Positions 1-5,264 of a DNA stretch of 5,264 bases are shown here, in pieces. The translations under genes and the position numbers were made by a program. Below the pieces are notes generated by a model. That model was not told the origin of the DNA. It saw nothing but the letters and a program-made list of their open reading frames with translations, and did not search any database. The stretch comes from Pseudomonadota bacterium (GTDB taxonomy: Bacteria; Pseudomonadota; Gammaproteobacteria; Burkholderiales; Burkholderiaceae_B), in NCBI GenBank assembly GCA_021793875.1, contig JAJYRX010000108.1:1-5264 (forward strand), read 5' to 3'. The number at the start of each line of letters is the position of its first letter. Position 1 is the first letter of the stretch.

Positions 1-59
1 CAGCGCACCGCCCACAGGATCACATCACCCTGGAAATGGCGCCACTTGAAATCCGTCAT
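1..59 (-). CDS. tnpA: IS6100 transposase, N-terminal fragment (runs off left edge)
   Basis: Starting at the ATG whose A is base 59, the minus strand encodes MTDFKWRHFQGDVILWAVR, followed by the first two bases of a TGG tryptophan codon at the window edge. This is the N-terminus of the IS6100 DDE transposase. The pattern of an aromatic-basic run, then RHFQ.D.ILWAVRW, is shared with the IS26 transposase. The full protein is about 264 residues, and its catalytic DDE triad lies outside the window. A purine-rich GGACGGA stretch sits just before the ATG. The gene starts about 60 bases inside the terminal repeat and is transcribed away from the truncated efflux gene. Whether the copy is intact cannot be judged here. 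Confidence 0.85.
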   Translation of the reverse strand, partial: MTDFKWRHFQGDVILWAVR

Positions 60-106
60 CGTTCCGTCCGTCCAATCTCCGCCAAGCATGCTCAAGCTTC
101 ACGATT

Positions 107-120
107 TTTGCAACAGAGCC
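107..120 (-). repeat. Terminal inverted repeat of IS6100
   Basis: The minus strand reads GGCTCTGTTGCAAA starting at base 120, matching the IS6100 terminal repeat. It fixes the insertion junction between bases 120 and 121. If the insertion made a normal 8-bp target duplication, bases 121-128 (GCATTTAT) should recur beyond the other end of the element, which is outside the window. Confidence 0.88.
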
Positions 121-309
121 GCATTTATTTTGCTTGCACAAGCAGTGGTAACTATTGATATATCGGTTGCATACGCCATGTGGGGAGCTATAGGTATAGT
201 AGGAACCGCAATATGCGGACGACTATTTTTCGGGCAACGTATAAAACCGCTAGGCTGGTTCGGAATAATACTTATTTTGTCTGCTATTCTGCTTTTGAAT
301 ATGGCTTAA
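121..309 (+). pseudogene. SMR-family efflux protein (MdtI-like), 5'-truncated by IS6100
   Basis: The last 62 codons of a small multidrug resistance transporter remain, in one open frame ending at TAA (307-309). Small SMR proteins have about 105-110 residues and four membrane helices, act as dimers in the inner membrane, and exchange protons for cationic drugs or polyamines. The remnant covers the end of TM2, then TM3 with the SVAYAMWG motif (compare AYAIW in EmrE, SVAYALWG in MdtI), the loop FGQR, and TM4 (from GWFGIILIL). The pattern QAV..ID.SVAYA.WG resembles MdtI, the spermidine exporter subunit, more than EmrE. TM1 with its essential glutamate (E14 in EmrE) and most of TM2 are missing, about 47 residues in all. 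The frame happens to stay open into the IS end, back to a TTG at 46, but no credible ribosome site or TM1 is there. I judge it non-functional. Confidence 0.85.
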
Positions 310-321
310 AATCAATACAAT
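295..321 (+). promoter_or_regulatory. Possible promoter for the DUF411 gene
   Basis: TTGAAT (295-300) and TACAAT (316-321) resemble sigma-70 -35 and -10 boxes (4/6 and 5/6 matches), but the 15-bp spacer is short. Transcription would start near base 328, leaving a short leader that contains the ribosome site. It overlaps the end of the efflux remnant and could keep the downstream gene expressed after the IS insertion. This is motif matching by eye only. Confidence 0.27.
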
Positions 322-335
322 TCACTCAACATTAC

Positions 336-340
336 GGAGG
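336..340 (+). promoter_or_regulatory. Shine-Dalgarno that fixes a TTG start
   Basis: GGAGG lies five bases before the TTG at 346-348. It is the strongest ribosome site in the window and supports TTG as the start. The encoded protein then begins directly with a well-formed signal peptide. Confidence 0.75.
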
Positions 341-345
341 CTTTT

Positions 346-786
346 TTGACTAACAAATTGAAACTGGCTGGCCTTATATTGGCGGCAGGGCTAACTAGCA
401 TGTCGGCACAAGCATTGGCAAATAATGCTTCTCAATCCATTACGGTTTTTCATGATCCATCTTGTGGCTGCTGTGTAGGATGGATAAATCACATGAAAGA
501 AGCCGGTTTCTCAATTAAGGCTATACAAACACCACACATGGGTGTCGTTAAAGACAAACTAGGGGTGCCGCAAGGCCTAGACTCTTGCCACACCGCTGTA
601 GTAGACAACACCGGGCAACTTATAGAGGGACACGTACCTGCAAGTGCAGTAAATAAAATGATTGCAGATTCATCGGTTGAAGGCGTTGCCGTCCCCGGAA
701 TGCCGGTTAACTCGCCAGGCATGGGTCCAATGGACGGCAACCTAGTAACAGTTGACCTCAACGGCCAACCGTTTTCCAAAGACTAG
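346..786 (+). CDS. Secreted DUF411 family protein (putative metal-binding)
   Basis: The 146-residue product has a Sec signal peptide: a basic MTNKLK start, a hydrophobic stretch (residues 7-18) and a likely cleavage site after AQALA (residue 25). The mature part is a single DUF411 domain. Its hallmarks are CGCC at residues 40-43 inside DPSCGCCVGW, SCHTAVV from residue 80 (C81, H82), EGHVPA (94-99), and a C-terminal VPGMPVNSPGM segment (116-126). The beta strand before CGCC suggests a thioredoxin-like fold. DUF411 proteins are often found with copper and other metal resistance genes and are thought to bind metal through these Cys/His residues, but the biochemical role is poorly defined. All expected cysteines are present and the length is normal, so the gene looks intact. 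It lies 36 bases after the efflux remnant on the same strand, and its stop overlaps that of the convergent aconitase gene. A thiol-redox role is an alternative. Confidence 0.9.
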   Translation: MTNKLKLAGLILAAGLTSMSAQALANNASQSITVFHDPSCGCCVGWINHMKEAGFSIKAIQTPHMGVVKDKLGVPQGLDSCHTAVVDNTGQLIEGHVPASAVNKMIADSSVEGVAVPGMPVNSPGMGPMDGNLVTVDLNGQPFSKD

Positions 787-3446
787 TTAATGCCTTGCTC
801 GTCAAGGTAATGGCGCCAAACACGTGGCAGTATGCCACCATGACGCCAGTATTCGACATCTTCTGTGGTATCTAGGCGAACAACTACCGGTACGGTTTGT
901 GTTTCGCCATTGGCTCGGTTTATAACCAAATCAATTTCGGCGCGAACATCTAGTTTGTCTTCCAGACCAACTATGTCGAACACTTCAGTACCGTCTAGCC
1001 CAAGTGTTTCCGCATTGGTACCTTCTTTAAACTGCAGAGGCAATACACCCATTCCAACTAGGTTAGTACGGTGAATACGCTCGAAACCCTCTGCAACCAC
1101 AGCTTTTACACCAAGCATAGCCGGGCCCTTGGCGGCGGCATCGCGTGATGAACCACAACCGTAGTTTTTACCAGCTATAACAACCAGAGGAACATTGCGT
1201 TTCTGATATTCTTGCGCAGCTTCAAATATACGCATTACTTCACCCTCGGGCATTACCTTAGTAACACCACCCTCGGTTCCTGGAACCATATGGTTGCGCA
1301 AGCGTATATTGGCAAACGTAGCCCGTTTCACCACTTCATGGTTTGCACGACGTGTGGTGTAGTTGTTGAAATCTGGTTGCTTAACGCCCCTGGACAACAG
1401 GAAGTCGGCCGCAGGTGTGCCTAGGCTTATAGCACCAGAAGGTGAAATGTGATCCGTGGTTATGGAGTCACCAAGAATTGCTAGTGGACGCATGCCAGTT
1501 ATGTTTTTAACATCGGCAGGCTGACGAGCCAAACCATCAAAATATGGTGGTTTGCGTATGTAGTTACTATCTTCTTCCCACGGATAGCTACTGCTGCTTT
1601 CACGCTTCAAGGCATCCCATGGTTCGCCACCCTCATAAAGCTCGGAGTAGCGACTAATAAATAATTCACGAGCATAAGCACCTTCTGTTGCCTGAGCAAT
1701 TTCAGATGCGCTTGGCCATATATCTTTAAGATATACAGGCTTCCCATTGCTACCTGTTCCCAATGGCTCGGTAGTTACATCTATGGTTAAAGAGCCAGCA
1801 AGTGCATACACAACAACCAGGGCTGGTGAAGCCAGGTAGTTAGCTCTTACATCGGGGTGTATACGACCATCAAAGTTACGATTGCCCGACAGAACTGAAG
1901 TGGTTACTAGATCGTTGTCGTTAATGGCTTTTGATATTGCTGGTGGTAATGGACCCGAACCACCGTTACAAGTAGTACAGCCAAAGCCTGCAATGTTAAA
2001 CCCTAACTGATCTAGGCTTTCTTGTAGCCCAGCTCTCTGCAAAACGTCGGCTGTTACCTGGCTACCTGGTACTAAAGAAGTTTTAACCCACGGCTTTGTT
2101 TTAAGTCCAAGCTCTACTGCCTTTTTCGCAACCAGACCAGCGGCCATCATGTTGGCTGAGTTGGCTGTGTTAGTACAAGATGTAATTGCAGCAATAACAA
2201 CATCACCATCGTGAAGGGAGAAATCTTCACCTTCAACAGGTATGGCTTTTGACAAATCTACTGGGCGACCGGCTATGCGCTCATGATGTTTAGGGAACTC
2301 TGAAGCAGCCTTATCAAGATCTAGGTGATCTTCGGGATTGCTGGGGCCCGATATAGCCGGGCGAACGGCCGATAGATCTATAGTTAACACCTGGTCAAAC
2401 TTTGGAGTTGGCGTAGTGGAATCACGCCATAGCTTTTGTTCGCGATTGTAAGCTTCTACAAGCGCTATGTGCTCTTCTTCGCGACCAGTAAGACGCATGT
2501 AATCTATAGCCTGCTGGTCAATGGGAAAGAACACCGAAGTAGCACCGTATTCAGGAGCCATATTGGCTATCATTCCGCGGTCACCCAATGTGAGGGTATC
2601 AACACCGTCACCAAAAAACTCTACGAACTTACCCACAACTCCAAGCTCACGAAGTTTTTCTGTTATTAGAAGCACTAGGTCAGTGGGCAAAACCCCGTCT
2701 GAAAGTTGACCTTTAAGCTCTATACCTACCACCTCGGGTAGTGTAATAGTTACAGGCAAGCCAACCATAACGGCTTCTGCCTCGATGCCGCCAACACCCC
2801 AGCCTAGTATTCCAAGGCCGTTAACCATTGGAGTATGGCTATCGGTACCAACACAGCTATCTGGGTACACAACCTCGACACCGTCTTCTTCTTTAACCCA
2901 AACTACACGACCAATATGCTCTATGTGCAGCTGGTGCATAATTCCTTTGCCTGGGGGCACAACCTTTACACCATCGAAGCTACTACCGCACCAACGCAGG
3001 AATGCAAAACGTTCGGCATTGCGCTTGTATTCCATAGCAAGGTTTACTGCAGCCGCTTCGGGGTTTGCCCAGCTATCGACCTGTAAAGAGTGGTCGATAA
3101 TTACATCGATAGGAACCTGTGGCGCAACAACAGAAGCGTCACCGCCAGCATCTTCAACGGCTTCTCGCATAGCTGCCATATCGAGCAGCATAACCAGGCC
3201 TAGAATATCCTGCCCAAAAACTCTGGCAGGGTAAAATGTAATGCCATCACCGGCACGCCTGTTCATTAGCGAATCTAGCTCGGCATCAATATTGCTGCCA
3301 CGTACAGCAGCCTGACGCAGAAGGTTTTCTAATAAAACTCTTAAAGAGTAAGGCAGACTTTCCACATTGGGCACATTTTTAATTGGCACATAACGTACCG
3401 TACGCCCATTAACGGTTAAGTCTCTTAAAGCGGGTGTGTTTGACAT
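783..3446 (-). CDS. acnA: Aconitate hydratase, AcnA/AcnD (IRP1-like) class
   Basis: This [4Fe-4S] enzyme of about 887 residues interconverts citrate, cis-aconitate and isocitrate, or the methylated equivalents, in the cytoplasm. The cluster ligands are C424 (in TSCTNT), C490 and C493 (in GFGCTTCNGGSGPL). Active-site motifs are DHS (118-120), GTDSHT (200-205), NMAPEYGAT (295-303), GDSITTDHISPSG (659-671) and GSSRD (765-769). The three-lobed aconitase core comes first, then the C-terminal swivel domain (about 685-815). Length fits AcnA (about 890), and AcnD is slightly shorter. AcnA-like traits include GLGILGWGVGGIEAEA and NHEV..R.TFANIR.RN. AcnD-like traits include DILG, VIIDHSL, DSHTP, CTTCNG and FERIHRTNL. 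With PrpF next door, a 2-methylcitrate/2-methylisocitrate dehydratase (AcnD) role is a real alternative, so the symbol is provisional. I chose the ATG at 3446: AAAGGG lies five bases before it, and the protein then begins like the family. A TTG at 3503 would add 19 atypical residues and overlap the PrpF ribosome site. Confidence 0.93.
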   Translation of the reverse strand: MSNTPALRDLTVNGRTVRYVPIKNVPNVESLPYSLRVLLENLLRQAAVRGSNIDAELDSLMNRRAGDGITFYPARVFGQDILGLVMLLDMAAMREAVEDAGGDASVVAPQVPIDVIIDHSLQVDSWANPEAAAVNLAMEYKRNAERFAFLRWCGSSFDGVKVVPPGKGIMHQLHIEHIGRVVWVKEEDGVEVVYPDSCVGTDSHTPMVNGLGILGWGVGGIEAEAVMVGLPVTITLPEVVGIELKGQLSDGVLPTDLVLLITEKLRELGVVGKFVEFFGDGVDTLTLGDRGMIANMAPEYGATSVFFPIDQQAIDYMRLTGREEEHIALVEAYNREQKLWRDSTTPTPKFDQVLTIDLSAVRPAISGPSNPEDHLDLDKAASEFPKHHERIAGRPVDLSKAIPVEGEDFSLHDGDVVIAAITSCTNTANSANMMAAGLVAKKAVELGLKTKPWVKTSLVPGSQVTADVLQRAGLQESLDQLGFNIAGFGCTTCNGGSGPLPPAISKAINDNDLVTTSVLSGNRNFDGRIHPDVRANYLASPALVVVYALAGSLTIDVTTEPLGTGSNGKPVYLKDIWPSASEIAQATEGAYARELFISRYSELYEGGEPWDALKRESSSSYPWEEDSNYIRKPPYFDGLARQPADVKNITGMRPLAILGDSITTDHISPSGAISLGTPAADFLLSRGVKQPDFNNYTTRRANHEVVKRATFANIRLRNHMVPGTEGGVTKVMPEGEVMRIFEAAQEYQKRNVPLVVIAGKNYGCGSSRDAAAKGPAMLGVKAVVAEGFERIHRTNLVGMGVLPLQFKEGTNAETLGLDGTEVFDIVGLEDKLDVRAEIDLVINRANGETQTVPVVVRLDTTEDVEYWRHGGILPRVWRHYLDEQGIN

Positions 3447-3451
3447 AGCAA

Positions 3452-3457
3452 CCCTTT
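3452..3457 (-). promoter_or_regulatory. Ribosome binding site of the aconitase gene
   Basis: On the minus strand AAAGGG lies five bases before the ATG at 3446. It supports this start over the longer frame opening with TTG at 3503. Confidence 0.6.
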
Positions 3458-3462
3458 TCCGA

Positions 3463-3478
3463 CATTGTGAACAAAATG
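3463..3478. promoter_or_regulatory. Imperfect palindrome, candidate operator
   Basis: CATTGTGAACAAAATG is a 16-bp inverted repeat with six of eight base pairs matching, centred in the divergent spacer and overlapping the candidate -35 of the prpF-like gene. Its size and position suit a dimeric repressor or activator. I cannot assign a regulator: the CRP pattern TGTGA-N6-TCACA is met in one half only. Confidence 0.25.
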
Positions 3479-3502
3479 GTGATATTGTACTAAGTTTAAA
3501 CA

Positions 3503-3507
3503 AAGGA
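3503..3507 (+). promoter_or_regulatory. Shine-Dalgarno that fixes a GTG start
   Basis: AAGGA lies seven bases before the GTG at 3515-3517. The protein then starts MTQKSIPAAFMRGGTSK, where family members begin, so GTG is the likely start. Confidence 0.7.
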
Positions 3508-3514
3508 ACGTACT

Positions 3515-4663
3515 GTGACTCAAAAATCCATTCCGGCTGCCTTTATGCGAGGCGGTACTAGCAAGGCTCTTATGGTGCAGCGCAAGCACCTTCCACAAAA
3601 CGAAAAAGATTGGGCAAACATATTTACTGCAGCCATGGGCACACCCGACCCATACGGACGCCAGCTAAATGGTATGGGCGGCGGCGTGTCATCTTTATCG
3701 AAAGTATGTATTGTGGCACCTTCACAGCACCCGGAAGCCGATGTAGATTACACCTTTGCACAGGTAATGGTTAAAGATGCCCATGTAGATTACCGTGGCA
3801 ACTGCGGCAACATGAGCTCTGCCGTTGGTCCTTTTGCTGTAGATCAAGGAATGGTCGAAGCAGGTGACGGCGACACCACAGTTCGTATATTTAATACCAA
3901 TACTAAAAAAATAATTCACAGCACTTTTCAAACCAAAAACGGACGTGCTTGCTATGGTGGAGACCTTTCCATACCGGGCGTATCAGGTACGGGCTCACCT
4001 ATAAAACTCGACTTCGTTCAACCTGGTGGCGCAACCACGGGCAAACTATTGCCAACTGGTAACGTAACAGACACCCTTAACGTACCAGGGGTTGGGGACC
4101 TTACCGTATCCATGGTCGACGCAGCCAACGCCGCAGTATTTGTACGCGCTTCCGACATAGGCTTAACAGGCCTAGAGCTACCCGACCAACTAGAAAACGA
4201 TGCTGAAACAATGGCGCGTCTAGACGCAATACGCGTACACGCATCGGTGAAAATGGGCATAGCTCCCGATATAGAAAGCGCCAAAAAAATTACTATAGTC
4301 CCGTTTATATGTTTTGTTAGTGAACCAACAGACAACCCTACACTGTCTGGCGAAACAGTATCCGCTAACGATATAGACCTTGTTGCTAGAGTTATATCAA
4401 ATGGCCAACCACACCGAGCATTGCCGCTTACTATATCTTTATGTACAGCCGTGGCAGCTCGCATAAGTGGTACCGTAGTTTCCGATGTGTTATCCCCTAA
4501 CGCAGGTCCCGATGCTCTGCGTTTAGGAATGCCCTCAGGCGTTCTTAACGTTGGTGCAACGGTTACTCAAGAAAATGGCGAATGGGTAGCCAAAGCAGGC
4601 TCTTTTTACCGCACTGCTAGGCTGCTTTTTGACGGGCAAGTATGGGTACCCGATAACAACTAG
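3515..4663 (+). CDS. prpF: PrpF-family isomerase (aconitate-type, AcnD accessory)
   Basis: The 382-residue product is a full-length PrpF (DUF453) protein with two diaminopimelate-epimerase-like halves, probably cytoplasmic. Family motifs in order are MRGGTSK (11-17), MGTPDPYGRQLNGMGGG (41-57), SSLSK with K63, DYRGNCGN with C97, GKLLPTGN (176-183), DAIRVHASVKMG (237-248), and a C-terminal PSGVLNVGA then RTARLLFDG. Recalled against Shewanella PrpF, K63 and C97 match the active-site Lys73 and Cys107. PrpF isomerises trans-aconitate-type acids: it turns the AcnD product 2-methyl-trans-aconitate into the cis form and acts on trans-aconitate in vitro. Relatives include oxalomesaconate tautomerase (GalD) and methylitaconate isomerase, so the substrate is not proven. 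The protein is slightly shorter than typical methylcitrate PrpF (about 390-397). Divergence from an aconitase gene across 68 bp supports aconitate or methylaconitate as substrate. It ends three bases before the convergent dsbC stop. Confidence 0.88.
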   Translation: MTQKSIPAAFMRGGTSKALMVQRKHLPQNEKDWANIFTAAMGTPDPYGRQLNGMGGGVSSLSKVCIVAPSQHPEADVDYTFAQVMVKDAHVDYRGNCGNMSSAVGPFAVDQGMVEAGDGDTTVRIFNTNTKKIIHSTFQTKNGRACYGGDLSIPGVSGTGSPIKLDFVQPGGATTGKLLPTGNVTDTLNVPGVGDLTVSMVDAANAAVFVRASDIGLTGLELPDQLENDAETMARLDAIRVHASVKMGIAPDIESAKKITIVPFICFVSEPTDNPTLSGETVSANDIDLVARVISNGQPHRALPLTISLCTAVAARISGTVVSDVLSPNAGPDALRLGMPSGVLNVGATVTQENGEWVAKAGSFYRTARLLFDGQVWVPDNN

Positions 4664-4666
4664 TAA

Positions 4667-5264
4667 TTAATTAATATTATCTAGCTTTTCTTTTAGCTGT
4701 GCTGCTGGCAAAGCGCCTGCAGTGCGGCTACCATCGGAAAAGAAAATGGCTGGGGTACCACGTACCATAAGCTTAGTTCCCAGCTTTAACACCTCATCTA
4801 TTGAATGATTATCGCACTCGTTTGTATCGGGTGTTTTTCCATTCAGCATCCAGTCACGCAACACTTCGGCCTGGTTGTCGGAGCAAAGAATGTCTCGTGC
4901 TTTGGTTCTGGAGTCGGCCGACAGTATGGGAAACTGGAAAAAATATACGCTTACGTTATCTATATCGTTAAAGCTTTTATGAAGCTGTTTGCAATATGGG
5001 CAATTTGGGTCTTCAAATACAGCAACCTTACGACTTCCGTCACCTTTTTCAAGCTTAACTGCGAGTTCTAGAGGAAGTGATTCAAACGGGACCTCAGACA
5101 GTTTCTGCACCCTTTCGGCAGTAAGATCTGTGCGGGTATTAGCATCCATAATGCGACCCTGCACCAGGTAATTCACGTCTTCATCTACATAGACAATATC
5201 GGTATCCACCTGCACTTCATATAGGCCTTTAATACCAGTTTCCCGTATTTCTCCTGCCTCAAGG
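4667..5264 (-). CDS. dsbC: DsbC-type protein-disulfide isomerase, 5' end outside window
   Basis: The minus-strand frame is open from the right edge to TAA (4669-4667), giving 198 visible residues. It begins in the N-terminal dimerisation domain (TGIKGLYEVQVDTDIVYV), passes a linker helix, and enters a thioredoxin domain. The redox site CPYC is at 4991-5002 and the cis-proline loop RGTPAIFF follows. A second cysteine pair (DILCSDN and NECDNH) matches the structural disulfide of DsbC. In the periplasm DsbC dimers reshuffle wrong disulfides and are kept reduced by DsbD. E. coli DsbC has CGYC and DsbG has CPYC, but the second cysteine pair and the GLYEV segment favour DsbC. A GTG at 5215 is not the start: domain sequence continues upstream of it in the same frame without a stop. 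The signal peptide and start lie outside the window. In many gammaproteobacteria dsbC lies near xerD and recJ, which cannot be checked here. Confidence 0.9.
   Translation of the reverse strand, partial: LEAGEIRETGIKGLYEVQVDTDIVYVDEDVNYLVQGRIMDANTRTDLTAERVQKLSEVPFESLPLELAVKLEKGDGSRKVAVFEDPNCPYCKQLHKSFNDIDNVSVYFFQFPILSADSRTKARDILCSDNQAEVLRDWMLNGKTPDTNECDNHSIDEVLKLGTKLMVRGTPAIFFSDGSRTAGALPAAQLKEKLDNIN

Larger units (their letters stand above)
1..120 (-). mobile_element. IS6100: IS6-family insertion sequence end, IS6100 (partial)
   Basis: Read on the minus strand from base 120, the sequence opens with the 14-bp repeat GGCTCTGTTGCAAA (107-120), the terminal inverted repeat of IS6100 and close relatives. 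A short leader follows, then the start of an IS6-type transposase. IS6100 is about 880 bp and moves by replicative or cointegrate transposition, usually leaving 8-bp target duplications. Only this end is inside the window, so the element continues left. The 120 bases are about 56% G+C against about 40% just beyond, marking a sharp boundary. Identification rests on recalled family sequence. Membership of the IS6 family is nearly certain; IS6100 itself is very likely. Confidence 0.88.
3447..3514. promoter_or_regulatory. Divergent promoter region between aconitase and prpF-like genes
   Basis: This 68-bp AT-rich spacer must hold the 5' signals of both divergent genes unless one is expressed from farther away. 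For the aconitase, the minus strand has TACAAT (3489 down to 3484), five of six matches to a sigma-70 -10 box, but no good -35. For the prpF-like gene, TTGTGA (3465-3470) and TACTAA (3488-3493) are 17 bp apart, with a weak -10. The two candidate -10 boxes overlap, so the promoters would compete or be controlled together. The exact promoters are guesses; the divergent arrangement is certain. Confidence 0.55.

Noticed and set aside
108..137. Hybrid outward promoter from the IS end (TTGCAA at 108-113 as -35)
   Set aside because: IS6 elements can form such promoters, but 16-18 bp downstream the sequence is TTGCTT, TGCTTG or GCTTGC, none a credible -10 box.
489..779. 96-codon minus-strand frame opposite the DUF411 gene
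   Set aside because: The plus strand encodes a clear DUF411 domain with signal peptide; the antisense product resembles nothing and lacks start signals.
793..807. Hairpin CCTTG-ctcgt-CAAGG as a terminator
   Set aside because: The stem is short, lies inside the aconitase coding region, and has no T-tract on either strand.
2785..3234. 149-codon plus-strand frame opposite the aconitase gene, and other antisense frames there
   Set aside because: They are shadows of a strongly conserved coding frame; their products are low-complexity Ser/Thr/Pro-rich or show no recognisable domain.
3466..3481. CRP-type site TGTGA-N6-TCACA in the divergent spacer
   Set aside because: Only the left half matches; the right half is TGGTG, too far from TCACA.
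3447..3503. N-terminal extension of the aconitase from a TTG at 3503
   Set aside because: The added 19 residues are not aconitase-like, the TTG overlaps the ribosome site of the divergent gene, and the ATG at 3446 has its own AAAGGG and starts where the family starts.
4018..4464. 148-codon minus-strand frame opposite the prpF-like gene
   Set aside because: It is fully antisense to conserved PrpF coding sequence and has no recognisable domain or ribosome site.
1..5264. Defence system, CRISPR array, toxin-antitoxin pair, tRNA or riboswitch
   Set aside because: No direct-repeat array, cloverleaf or structured leader was seen, and no protein has a nuclease, toxin or antitoxin signature; all sizeable gene space is accounted for by the listed genes.

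Overview
The window appears to be chromosomal DNA from a Gram-negative proteobacterium, probably a gammaproteobacterium of moderate GC content. The evidence is a periplasmic DsbC-type disulfide isomerase, a secreted DUF411 protein with a Sec signal peptide, and an AcnA/AcnD-class aconitase beside a PrpF-family isomerase. I cannot name the species. About 56% of the first 120 bases are G+C, against about 40% of the next 60, which fits a recent mobile-element boundary.

Layout. Bases 1-120 are one end of an IS6-family insertion sequence that I recognise as IS6100. They hold its terminal inverted repeat and the first 19 codons of its transposase, which points left out of the window. The element ends at base 120 and abuts the last 62 codons of an SMR-family efflux gene most like mdtI (121-309). 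That gene has lost TM1 and its essential glutamate, so it is a pseudogene. A secreted DUF411 protein (346-786, TTG start) follows on the same strand. It runs head-on into a large aconitase gene (783-3446, minus strand), and one palindromic CTAG supplies the stop codons of both. A 68-bp divergent control region separates the aconitase from a PrpF-family isomerase gene (3515-4663, plus strand, GTG start). Three bases after that gene ends, the 3' end of dsbC appears on the minus strand (4667 to the right edge, 5' end missing).

How the genes may work together. The aconitase and PrpF-like isomerase form a divergent pair. In the methylcitrate cycle of some bacteria AcnD needs PrpF, which isomerises trans- to cis-configured aconitate-type intermediates. 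Here the aconitase mixes AcnA-like and AcnD-like motifs, and no prpB, prpC or prpR is visible. The pair could therefore serve propionate (methylcitrate) metabolism, or salvage or use of trans-aconitate. DUF411 and DsbC are both envelope proteins with functional cysteines, but nothing shows that they act together. The window is gene-dense, with no gene-free stretch over 300 bases. I found no RNA gene, CRISPR array, convincing intrinsic terminator or clear defence system. The points of most interest are the IS6100 truncation and the unusual aconitase/PrpF pair.
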